DNA of 52,014 bases from Halieaceae bacterium (GTDB lineage: Bacteria > Pseudomonadota > Gammaproteobacteria > Pseudomonadales > Halieaceae), in the NCBI GenBank assembly GCA_028282105.1, contig JANQIO010000224.1, positions 1 through 52,014 on the forward strand, in the 5' to 3' direction. The position numbers and the translations under genes were made by a program. Every line of letters begins with the position of its first letter. Position 1 is the stretch's first letter. The notes under the pieces were generated by a model that saw only the letters and a program-made list of their open reading frames with translations, ran no database searches and was not told the DNA's origin. Below are positions 17,708 through 25,625 of the stretch, piece after piece.

Positions 17708-18675
17708 CAGATGGCGCCAAGCCGCGCGCTCACCTCATCGGTCAACAGTGGCAGCACGTCCAGCGCCGCCAGGTTTTCCTGCAGCTGGTCGATGCGCGAG
17801 GCGCCGAGGATTACGGTAGACACATTGGGGTTGAGCAGGCACCAGGCGATCGCCAGCTTCGACAGGCTGGTGCCCAGCTCCTCGGCGATGGGCAACAGCT
17901 TGCGCACCCGGGTCATGCGCTCCTGGCCGCGGTCGCTCTCCACCATGCGCTCGCGCAGCCATTCATAACCAGGCAGGGCGGCGCGGGAGTCCGCGGGGAT
18001 GCCCTCCAGGTATTTACCGGTCAGCGCACCGGAGGCCAGCGGCGACCAGGTGGTGGTGCCGATGCCGTACTTGTCGAAAATCGGCGCGTATTCCACCTCG
18101 AAGCGCTGCCGATCCAGCAGGTTGTACTGGGGTTGCTCCATGGTCGGTGGCGTGAGGTGATTGGCCAGCGCAAAGTCGCAGGCCTCGGCAATCTCTTCCG
18201 CGGTCCACTCGGAAGTGCCCCAGTACAACACCTTGCCCTGGGTTACCAGGTTGTGCATGGCCCACACGGTTTCGCCGATCGGGGTATCCGGGTCGGCGCG
18301 GTGGCAGAAGTAGAGATCCAGGTAGTCTACCTGCAGGCGCTGCAGGGCCTGGTGGCAGGCTTCTGTCACGTGCTTGCGACTCAGGCCAAGCTGGGTGGGC
18401 ATGGGCTGTTCGTGGCTGCCAAAGAACACCTTGGAGGAAACGCAGTAGCTGTCGCGCGGCCGGCTCAGGGCCTTGAGCGCTTTGCCCATGACGATTTCGG
18501 ACTGGCCGCGCTCATAGCCCTCGGCGTTGTCGAAGAAGTTGATGCCGGCGTCGAAACAGGTGCCGAACATGCGCTCTGCAAGACCGGCGTCGACCTGCCT
18601 GTTGAAGGTCACCCAGGAGCCGAAGGAGAGTTCTGAAAGCTTGAGGCCGGACTGGCCCAGTCTGCGGTAGTTCAT
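17707..18675 (-). CDS. Aldo/keto reductase (YghZ/Kv-beta-like)
   Basis: This NADPH-dependent TIM-barrel oxidoreductase of 322 residues has the catalytic tetrad visible: Asp and Tyr in FFDNAEGYERGQSE, Lys in VSSKVFFG, His in DLYFCHRAD. TVILGASRIDQLQENL at the C-terminus fits the NADPH phosphate-binding loop. The YERGQSE/ALQRLQVDYLDLYFCH wording places it with the YghZ and voltage-gated K-channel beta-subunit-like reductases that reduce aldehydes such as methylglyoxal. It is the first gene of a pair with the MOSC protein and is divergent from the pseudoprotease gene across 141 bp. Confidence 0.88.
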   Translation of the reverse strand: MNYRRLGQSGLKLSELSFGSWVTFNRQVDAGLAERMFGTCFDAGINFFDNAEGYERGQSEIVMGKALKALSRPRDSYCVSSKVFFGSHEQPMPTQLGLSRKHVTEACHQALQRLQVDYLDLYFCHRADPDTPIGETVWAMHNLVTQGKVLYWGTSEWTAEEIAEACDFALANHLTPPTMEQPQYNLLDRQRFEVEYAPIFDKYGIGTTTWSPLASGALTGKYLEGIPADSRAALPGYEWLRERMVESDRGQERMTRVRKLLPIAEELGTSLSKLAIAWCLLNPNVSTVILGASRIDQLQENLAALDVLPLLTDEVSARLGAI

Positions 18676-18816
18676 GCGATAGTTGTGCTCCGGTTCACTG
18701 ACGGTGGGGTGTCTCCTGCGGTATATTCCGCACAGAAAACCATTATAAAGCGCAGCGGCCGCCGGCGGCGACGCGAGCGCAATACGGCTACCAAGCTACA
18801 GGACTAGAACATAGTC

Positions 18817-19689
18817 ATGGGAGTGCGACAAATCTTGCGGGCGCTACTGCTGCTGCTGTGCCTGGCCTTGCCCGTTTATACGGCGGCAGAACCAGTACTG
18901 GTGCGCTTCGACGAGCAACAGATACTGCGGACCAGCCTCAACTGGCTGGGCCGGCGTCCGGATGCCCTGACCCTGCCGCCGCGGGTAGCGGCGCCGGTGG
19001 CGGGCTCGCTGTCGGCGGCGCCAGACCCGGCTACCCTGGAGCACACCGAACCCAGGCGTCAGGGCGATTCTGCGATCGGCAAGCTGCTGTTCGTCAACGC
19101 CAACGGCGGCACAGAGAGCTGCGCAGCCACCCTGCTGGGGCGCGATGGGCTGCTGCTCACCGCCGCTAACTGCCTGGTGGATCAGGCTGGCGGCGTCAGC
19201 ACCGACATTGTGTTTGTCACCCTGCTGGGCACGCCGGCGCAGAAACTGTATTCCATCCACTGCCTGGCTTACCCGGAAGAGTGGACAGCGCTGCCGGAGC
19301 CCGATGCCTGGCGCCACAACTACGCGTTCCTCAAGCTGCACGGCTCCGCCAGCTTCGGTGGGCTTGGGATCACCAATGCCCTGCCGCCCAGGAAGCTCGA
19401 TCGCATGGGCTATTCCGGCGCCCTCGGCGATCGGCAACAGATGGGTTCGGAGAGCACCGTGGTGCGCCTGCGCGGTGGGCTGCTGGCAACGCGCAACGAC
19501 AGCCTGGCGGCGGGCAGCAGCGGCAACCCCTGGATGCGCTATCAGGTGGTGCAGAGCCTGAGCTCGCACTACGACCCGGAGCACCCGGATATAATCCTGG
19601 GGCCGCAGTTTTCCGGTGCTACTATGGATTTGATGAACAGCGTGCGCGAAAGCTGCGCAGCACCCACCGAGAGCGGCGTCGATCCCTAG
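18817..19689 (+). CDS. Secreted trypsin-fold (S1-like) protein lacking catalytic His and Asp
   Basis: After a signal peptide (LRALLLLLCLALPVYTAAEP) comes a chymotrypsin-like pattern: GTESCAATLLGRDGLLLTAANCL, HNYAFLKL and GSSGNPW. In active S1 peptidases these read TAAHC, (D)xALLKL and GDSGGP. Here the His position is Asn118, the Asp position is Asn168, and only the nucleophile Ser235 remains. Each Asn is one base from the active residue (AAC versus CAC or GAC). The Cys pair flanking the first motif is kept. It is therefore likely a periplasmic or exported pseudoprotease acting in binding or regulation. A small HAMP-like membrane protein gene follows by 59 bp on the same strand. The alternative, a drifting non-functional copy, is less likely given the intact 290-codon frame. 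Confidence 0.7.
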   Translation: MGVRQILRALLLLLCLALPVYTAAEPVLVRFDEQQILRTSLNWLGRRPDALTLPPRVAAPVAGSLSAAPDPATLEHTEPRRQGDSAIGKLLFVNANGGTESCAATLLGRDGLLLTAANCLVDQAGGVSTDIVFVTLLGTPAQKLYSIHCLAYPEEWTALPEPDAWRHNYAFLKLHGSASFGGLGITNALPPRKLDRMGYSGALGDRQQMGSESTVVRLRGGLLATRNDSLAAGSSGNPWMRYQVVQSLSSHYDPEHPDIILGPQFSGATMDLMNSVRESCAAPTESGVDP

Positions 19690-19748
19690 GCAAGGAATCT
19701 CAGGCGAAGCTGGCACGGGTGGCATAAGAAGAGGCGAGGACAGAGGAC

Positions 19749-20234
19749 ATGAACGGGGAAACTTCAGCCGACGCGGCTTCGAAGCAATACAAGCGCACAC
19801 AGTTCCTGGTGCTTCCCGGCTTCCAGCTACGCTTTATGTTGTACATCATCGGCTTCGCGCTGTTCGGGATTGTCGTGCTGTACGCCAGCAACCATATCTA
19901 CTTCAACCGGCTCATCGCCGAGGGCCAGCAACTGGGCCTGGCCCCCGACCATATCTACTTCGAATTCGTGAACCAGCAGCGCGAACTGCTGAATACCACC
20001 TTCATGATGGTAGCGGCGGTGGTATTCGGCGCGTTGATAGTGATGGGCCTGGTGCTGTCGCACAAGATCGCCGGACCCATCTACCGCATCCAGTTACACC
20101 TGCAGGAGATTCGGGAGACGGGCGAGGCCAGCCGGCCGCTGGCGTTTCGCGACAGTGATTTCTTCCCGGAAGTGGCGGACCTGGTTGACGAACTGGTGGA
20201 ACGCGCGCGCAAGGCCCGCGAATCCGGCGACTGA
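19749..20234 (+). CDS. Small inner-membrane protein with two TM segments and a HAMP-like tail
   Basis: The 161-residue protein has TM1 at about 27-47 (FMLYIIGFALFGIVVLYAS), a 30-residue periplasmic loop and TM2 at about 80-100. A HAMP-like linker follows (SHKIAGPIYRIQLHLQEIRETGE with the conserved Pro after TM2) and then an Arg/Glu-rich helix. It looks like the membrane-and-HAMP half of a chemoreceptor or histidine kinase with no output domain. Such solo proteins could pair with a separate partner; the gene order suggests the adjacent exported pseudoprotease, but that is inference. Confidence 0.65.
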   Translation: MNGETSADAASKQYKRTQFLVLPGFQLRFMLYIIGFALFGIVVLYASNHIYFNRLIAEGQQLGLAPDHIYFEFVNQQRELLNTTFMMVAAVVFGALIVMGLVLSHKIAGPIYRIQLHLQEIRETGEASRPLAFRDSDFFPEVADLVDELVERARKARESGD

Positions 20235-20239
20235 CGCAG

Positions 20240-20269
20240 CCTCGACCTGTTCGCTGAAGACGGTCGAGG
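20240..20269. terminator. Stem-loop between convergent HAMP-like and AbgT genes
   Basis: CCTCGACC (20240-20247) pairs with GGTCGAGG (20262-20269) across a 14-base loop. A weak T-rich stretch follows on the plus strand (GTTG...GTTTT). It lies just beyond the stop codon at 20234, where a terminator is expected. Confidence 0.4.
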
Positions 20270-20314
20270 GTTGTAAAGCGTTTTAGAGAGCTATAGAGAG
20301 TGGCCGAACCGGCC

Positions 20315-21853
20315 CTAACCGTAGCTGTAGTTTGACTGCAGCCCCAGCGGAATCCCCAGGGTCCAATAGGCCAGCAGGAACACCGTCCAGGCCACGATAA
20401 AGATCACCGTGTAGGGCAGCATCATGGCGGTGACCGTGCCGATACCGGTGCTCTTGATATAGCGCTGGCAATACACCACCACCAGCGGGAAGTAGGGCAT
20501 CAGCGGGGTGATGATATTGGTGGTGGAATCACCCACCCGATAGGCGGCCTGGGTGAGGTCTGGCGAAATGCCAAGCTCCATCAGCATGGGTACAAAGATG
20601 GGCGCCAGCAGCGCCCACTTGGCGGACGCCGAGCCCACGAACAGATTGAGCAGGCCGGTCAGGAAAATCACCCCGGTTATGGTTAGCGCCGAAGGCAGTC
20701 CCAGGGCCTTGAGGCCGGCGGCCCCTTCCAGCGCCATCAGTACACCCAGGTTGGACTGGCCAAAGGCGTAAATGAACTGGGCGATAAAGAACATGATCAC
20801 CAGGTAGTAAGCCATGCTTTCCATGGCCTTGGTCATACCGGCGATCACATCCCTGGAGCTTTGCACCGTGCCGGCGCCGATGCCGTAGACGATGCCGGGC
20901 AACACAAACAGCAGGAAGATCAGCGGCACGATGGAAGCCATCAGTGGTGCGCCCAGTTCGGTGAGTGAGCCGGTGGGGCCGCGCCAGGGGGAATCCCCTG
21001 ACCAGGCACTGGCCACCAGCAGCAGGATGCCGCCCAGCATGGCCCACAGCGCATACCTGAGGCCGCGGGATTCATCGTCGCTGAGCGCGTCCATGCTGTG
21101 CATTTCCTCGATGTCCTCGTCCAGCGGGTGGTCCGCCAGTCGTGGCTCCACGAACCGGTCGGTCACCAGCCAGCCCAGGGCGATGATCAGCAGCGAGGAA
21201 CTGGCGGTAAAGAAATAGTTGTTCAGCGGGTTCAGCGTCAGTTCGGGGTCCAGCAGCTGTGCCCCGGACTGGGTGATGCCCTGCAGCATCGGGTCGATGG
21301 CCGCGGGAATAAAGTTGGCCGAGAAGCCGCCGGATACACCGGCGAAGGCCGCGGCGATGCCTGCCAGGGGGTGCCGGCCGGCGGCAAAGAAAATCACCCC
21401 GCCGAGCGGAATAACCAGTACATAGCCGGCGTCGGCGGCGGTGTGGCTGACAATACCCACCAGGATGATCATCGGCGTCAGCAGCCAGCGCGCGGTAACG
21501 CGCAGCATGGCGCGCAGGGCGCTGTTGATAAAGCCGGTGTGCTCGGCCACGCCAATCCCCAGCATGGCTACCAATACCACGCCAATGGGATGGAAGTGGG
21601 CGAAGTTCTTCACCATGGTGGCCAGGAAGGCAGTCAGCGACTCGCCGGCGAGCTGGTTGACTACCCGCACCGGTTCGCCGTTGCGCGGGTCGATGGCTGA
21701 GAACTCGATGTAGGACAGCAGCCAGGAGACCACCCAGACAATGATCAGCAGGCCGATAAACAGCATGGCCGGGTCTGGCAGCCGGTTGCCGGTGCGTTCG
21801 ATGGCCGCCAGGGTGCGCTGGCTGAAAGAGGGTTTCGGGTCAGTGAGGTCCAC
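20315..21853 (-). CDS. AbgT-family transporter (p-aminobenzoyl-glutamate type)
   Basis: The 512-residue protein, with about a dozen hydrophobic segments, carries AbgT-family wording: NRLPDPAMLFIGLLI at the N-terminus, VSHTAADAGYVLVIPLGGVIF, and the late FVGSASAKWALLAPIFVPML followed by YRVGDSTTNIITPLMPYFPL. Family members import p-aminobenzoyl-glutamate or export sulfonamide-type folate antagonists by proton exchange. I chose the GTG at 21853 because GGAG stands 6 bases upstream; a TTG at 21883 would be only 2 bp behind the preceding stop. It is the last gene of the long minus-strand operon and may be co-transcribed with the c-di-GMP genes, though no functional link is obvious. Confidence 0.88.
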   Translation of the reverse strand: MDLTDPKPSFSQRTLAAIERTGNRLPDPAMLFIGLLIIVWVVSWLLSYIEFSAIDPRNGEPVRVVNQLAGESLTAFLATMVKNFAHFHPIGVVLVAMLGIGVAEHTGFINSALRAMLRVTARWLLTPMIILVGIVSHTAADAGYVLVIPLGGVIFFAAGRHPLAGIAAAFAGVSGGFSANFIPAAIDPMLQGITQSGAQLLDPELTLNPLNNYFFTASSSLLIIALGWLVTDRFVEPRLADHPLDEDIEEMHSMDALSDDESRGLRYALWAMLGGILLLVASAWSGDSPWRGPTGSLTELGAPLMASIVPLIFLLFVLPGIVYGIGAGTVQSSRDVIAGMTKAMESMAYYLVIMFFIAQFIYAFGQSNLGVLMALEGAAGLKALGLPSALTITGVIFLTGLLNLFVGSASAKWALLAPIFVPMLMELGISPDLTQAAYRVGDSTTNIITPLMPYFPLVVVYCQRYIKSTGIGTVTAMMLPYTVIFIVAWTVFLLAYWTLGIPLGLQSNYSYG

Positions 21854-21885
21854 GGCGTGCTCCGGCAAGGTCTCCGGGGCCAAGA

Positions 21886-23688
21886 CTACCCGGATTGTTC
21901 AATCTGGTTCCAGTTCTTGGCGAGGAAGCTTACGAACTCGGCGTCGCGCAACGGCGCCGCCAGTAGCAGCCCCTGGACGCGGTCGCATTGCAACTCTTCC
22001 AGGAACTGGTACTGGTCTGTGGTTTCCACGCCCTCGGCGACCATTTCCAGCTCCAGCGAGCGGGCCATGGCGACGATGGCCCTGACGATGGCGGAATCTT
22101 CATGGTTGCCCGGCACGCCACCAATGAAGGAGCGATCGATCTTGAGCTCTTCGATGGGGAAGCGCTTCAGGTAGGCCAGAGAGGAGTACCCGGTGCCGAA
22201 GTCATCGATAGAGACCGTCACCCCGATGTCCTTGAGCTCGTGCAGCAGCCTGGCGGTTTTGTCCAGGTTGCCCATCACCAGGCTTTCAGTGAGTTCCACG
22301 GTGAGGCAGGAAGGGGCCAGCTCGGCTCGCTGACAGGCTTCGCGAATCTGCTCGGCCAGGTCGGGTTGGCGGAACTGCCGCGCGGATACGTTCACGGACA
22401 CCTGCAGGCCTTCATAGCCGGCCAGGTGCCAGGCGCGTGTCTGGCGGCAGGCTTCCTCAATCACCCAGCCGTCGATCGCCAGGATCAGGTCGTTCTCTTC
22501 CGCCAGCGGGATAAATTGATCCGGCTGCACCATGCCGCGGGTGGGGTGGCGCCAGCGCACCAGGGCTTCCATACCCGTGACCCGGCCGGAGGCGGTGTCG
22601 AGCTGCGGCTGAAAATGCAGGCGTAGCTGGTGACTGTCCAGCGCCTTGTGCAGGTCTGCCTCCATGCTGCGGCGTTCGTTGGCGCGTTCAGTAAACTCGG
22701 AGGTGTAGTACTGCAGGGTGTTGCGGCCTTCCTTTTTGGCCACTTCCTTGGCGGCGCCGGCGTGTTTCAGTAGCTGGCTGGCTTCGATGCTGTCGGTGGG
22801 GAAGCGTGCAATGCCCAGGCTCGCGGTGAGTACCACTTCTTCACCCTGCACTTCAAAAGGCCGTTTCATCACCTGGGTAACCTGGTCGCCGATTTCAGCG
22901 ATCTGGTCTTCACCGACAATGCCGGGCAGGGAGATAGCGAACTCGTCTCCGCCCAGTCGTCCCAGGCAGCGGGCGGTGCCTTCCTGACCTTTGCGCTGGT
23001 CGTAACCCGCATCCCGGGTCAGCTCTCCCAGGCGCTGGGCAATCTGTACCAGCACGGCATCCCCGGCCATGGGCCCGAGGCTGTCATTGACGTTCTGGAA
23101 CCGGTCCACGGAGACGATCATCAGCGTCAGCCCGCTGCTGCTGCGCTGGGCGCTGGTAACGCCGGCTTCCAGGCGCTGCTGGAACAGCACGCGGTTCGGC
23201 AGGCGGGTCAGGCCGTCATAGTAGGTGAGCTGATCGCGGTAGGCCTTGGCAATGAGGGCGTTGCGCAGGCGCAGCACCAGTTCACTGGAGTCCACCGGCT
23301 TCTCCAGGAAATCGGTAACACCCATTTCCAGCGCCTTGAGCTTGGTAGCCGGATCGGTATCCGACGTCAGCACGATCACCGAGAGCTGCCGGGTTTCCGG
23401 GTCGGCGCGCACGGCTTCAAGAATCTCGAAACCGTTTACCTCTGGCATATGAATATCCAGGAACAGGCAGTCCGGCTTCTCCTCCTTGATAAGCTGTACG
23501 GCACGGGTCGAATCATCGAGGGCAATAAAGTTTCGATAGCCCGCCTGTACCAGGTAGACCTCCAGGATGCCGAGCATCAGCGGCTCGTCATCCACCATCA
23601 TGATGATGTCGTTGTGAAACTCCTCGTGCTCTATACCCTGTTCGGTACCGGGGGTATTGCCCCCGGAGAGCTGGTCACCGCCTGTCAT
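21886..23688 (-). CDS. REC-GGDEF-EAL response regulator, likely c-di-GMP phosphodiesterase (second copy)
   Basis: Domains: receiver about 27-145 with DD near residue 33, phospho-acceptor D78 (LFLDIHMP) and K130 (FLEKP); GGDEF about 155-320 ([15 protein letters not shown] at 246-250); EAL about 345-590 with EAL at 374-376, [27 protein letters not shown] and AEGVET, all expected for an active phosphodiesterase. In the cyclase domain the first metal-ligand Asp of the DxD motif is Ser193 (VSVDRF), so cyclase activity is doubtful. I chose the ATG at 23688, which overlaps the upstream TGA (ATGA); a longer frame reaching 23913 lies over the upstream coding sequence. It is a clear paralogue of the preceding gene, and together they should take phosphoryl groups from the kinase encoded upstream. 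Confidence 0.9.
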   Translation of the reverse strand: MTGGDQLSGGNTPGTEQGIEHEEFHNDIIMMVDDEPLMLGILEVYLVQAGYRNFIALDDSTRAVQLIKEEKPDCLFLDIHMPEVNGFEILEAVRADPETRQLSVIVLTSDTDPATKLKALEMGVTDFLEKPVDSSELVLRLRNALIAKAYRDQLTYYDGLTRLPNRVLFQQRLEAGVTSAQRSSSGLTLMIVSVDRFQNVNDSLGPMAGDAVLVQIAQRLGELTRDAGYDQRKGQEGTARCLGRLGGDEFAISLPGIVGEDQIAEIGDQVTQVMKRPFEVQGEEVVLTASLGIARFPTDSIEASQLLKHAGAAKEVAKKEGRNTLQYYTSEFTERANERRSMEADLHKALDSHQLRLHFQPQLDTASGRVTGMEALVRWRHPTRGMVQPDQFIPLAEENDLILAIDGWVIEEACRQTRAWHLAGYEGLQVSVNVSARQFRQPDLAEQIREACQRAELAPSCLTVELTESLVMGNLDKTARLLHELKDIGVTVSIDDFGTGYSSLAYLKRFPIEELKIDRSFIGGVPGNHEDSAIVRAIVAMARSLELEMVAEGVETTDQYQFLEELQCDRVQGLLLAAPLRDAEFVSFLAKNWNQIEQSG

Positions 23689-25625
23689 TCCTTGTGCTCT
23701 TCTCTCGTATATCCCGAATGTGTGTCCAGAGCAGTTGCGCTTTCCCTGCGCTGGTATGTGCCTGCATCCAGCGCGCCGCTCACGGCTGCGGCTGGACGCG
23801 CGGGTGAAGCTGCCGCTGTGCGGCGGCCCGGCCCAAGGTTCTTCATGGCGAAGGCAATAAACTCGCGTTCCGGCAAGGCCTGGGAGATCACATGGCCCTG
23901 TACGGCGTGGCAATCATTGCTCTTCAGGAACTCGTACTGGGCCCGCGTTTCGGTGCCCTCAGCGACCACCTTTAACTCCAGCGAGCGGGCCATGGCAACC
24001 ACCGCCTTGACGATAGCGGCGTCATCGTTGTTGCCCGGTATCTCAATGATAAACGAGCGGTCGATCTTCAATTCGTCGATGGGGAAACGTTTCAGGTACG
24101 CCAGCGAGGAGTAGCCGGTGCCGAAGTCGTCGATGCTGACGCTGACGCCGATATCCTTGAGCTGCCGCAGCATCTTGGCTGCGGCCTCCTTGTTCTCCAT
24201 CACCAGGCTCTCGGTCAGCTCCAGGGTGAGGAAACGTGGCGCCAGACCCGCCCTGGTGCAGGCGTCGGCCACGGCCCAGGCGAATTCTGAGTTGCTGAAC
24301 TGTCGAGCCGATACGTTCACGGAAATGTTCAGGTCACGGAAGCCGGCGGATTGCATGGCGCGGGTCTTGCGGCAGGCTTCCCCCAGCACCCAGGAGTCGA
24401 TCTCGATAATGAGGTCGTTTTCCTCGGCCAGCGGGATGAACTGGTCGGGCAGCACAACGCCGCGGCTTGGATGCAGCCAGCGTACCAGTGCCTCCATGCC
24501 GATCATCTTGCCGGTGCCGGTGTCGATTTGTGGCTGGTAGTAGAGCGCGAGCTGCTCGTACTTGATAGCTGAGTGCAGCTCCGACTCGAGTGCGCGGCGG
24601 GCGTCGGCACGGGCAGTGATCTCGTTGGAATACTGCTCCAGGCAGTTGCCGCCATTTTTCTTTGCCAGTTCGCGAGCCGCCCCCGCACACTTCAACAGGC
24701 GCCCGGGTTCGCCCGCATCATGAGGGTAGCGCGCCATGCCGATGCTGGCGGTCAGGAATACCTGCTCGCCACGGAAAGTGAAGGGTTTGCGAATCTCCTC
24801 GCGAATTTCTTCGGCCAGCTCAACCACTTCTGACTTGCTCATGCGATCCGGCAGCAGGATGGCAAACTCGTCACCACCCATGCGTGCCACCACCCGGTCG
24901 CCATAGTCCTGGCTCTTGTGGGCGTTGGCGCCGGCATCGTTTACCACCTGCCGCAGACGGCCGGCGATGTTCTTCATTACTTCGTCACCGGCCATGGGCC
25001 CCAGGCTGTCGTTTACCGCCTGGAAGCGGTCAATCGACACCATCACCAGGGCGAGATCGGTGTGACGCTGCTTGGCATGGCTGACGCAGGCGTCGAGCCG
25101 CTCCAGGAACAAGGTGCGGTTCGGCAGCCGGGTGAGGCCATCGTAATAGGTGAGCTGGTCCTGGTAGGCCTTGGCACGCAGGGTGTTACGCAGTCGCAGC
25201 ACCAGCTCGCTGGAGTCAATCGGCTTCTCGAGGAAGTCGGTGGCGCCCAGCTCCAGGGCCTTGAGCTTGGTTTCAGGGTCGGTGTCGGAGGTGAGCACGA
25301 TGGCGGCCAGGTGCTGGATTTCCGGTGTCGCGCGGATGCGCTCGAGAATTTCGAAGCCGTCGACTTCCGGCATGTTGAGGTCGAGGAACACGCAGTCGGG
25401 TCTTTCCCGCAGAATCGTTTCCACGGCCTGGGTCGAGTCGTTGACGGCAACAAAGTGCCGGTAGCCCTGTTCCTGCAGATAGACCTCCAGTACGCCCAGC
25501 ATCAGCGGCTCGTCATCTACCATCATGATGACGTCGTCGCGGAACTCATTTTTCCCCTGGGTCGCTAGCTGCGCTGTTGCGCTCGACTCTGCCACGGGTG
25601 TGGAAGCGTCCCCGTAATCGCTCAT
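23685..25625 (-). CDS. REC-GGDEF-EAL response regulator, likely c-di-GMP phosphodiesterase (first copy)
   Basis: The 646-residue protein has a receiver domain with D82 (VFLDLNMP), a GGDEF domain (DGLTRLPNR near 162; GGDEF at 250-254) and an EAL domain (EAL at 378-380, [33 protein letters not shown]). The catalytic EAL residues look intact. The GGDEF domain keeps its signature but has Ser197 where the first Mg-binding Asp of DxD normally lies (VSIDRF), and LGP instead of LGH, so it may bind GTP as a sensor rather than make c-di-GMP. A 60-residue Ala/Pro/Arg-rich tail follows EAL and is absent from the second copy. Its ATG overlaps the stop of the hybrid kinase (ATGA at 25622-25625). Confidence 0.9.
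   Translation of the reverse strand: MSDYGDASTPVAESSATAQLATQGKNEFRDDVIMMVDDEPLMLGVLEVYLQEQGYRHFVAVNDSTQAVETILRERPDCVFLDLNMPEVDGFEILERIRATPEIQHLAAIVLTSDTDPETKLKALELGATDFLEKPIDSSELVLRLRNTLRAKAYQDQLTYYDGLTRLPNRTLFLERLDACVSHAKQRHTDLALVMVSIDRFQAVNDSLGPMAGDEVMKNIAGRLRQVVNDAGANAHKSQDYGDRVVARMGGDEFAILLPDRMSKSEVVELAEEIREEIRKPFTFRGEQVFLTASIGMARYPHDAGEPGRLLKCAGAARELAKKNGGNCLEQYSNEITARADARRALESELHSAIKYEQLALYYQPQIDTGTGKMIGMEALVRWLHPSRGVVLPDQFIPLAEENDLIIEIDSWVLGEACRKTRAMQSAGFRDLNISVNVSARQFSNSEFAWAVADACTRAGLAPRFLTLELTESLVMENKEAAAKMLRQLKDIGVSVSIDDFGTGYSSLAYLKRFPIDELKIDRSFIIEIPGNNDDAAIVKAVVAMARSLELKVVAEGTETRAQYEFLKSNDCHAVQGHVISQALPEREFIAFAMKNLGPGRRTAAASPARPAAAVSGALDAGTYQRRESATALDTHSGYTREEHKE

Noticed and set aside
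23689-23913. N-terminal extension of the second REC-GGDEF-EAL frame
   Set aside because: It lies entirely over the 3' part of the upstream paralogue in another frame. The ATGA overlap at 23685-23688 gives a better start directly before the receiver domain.
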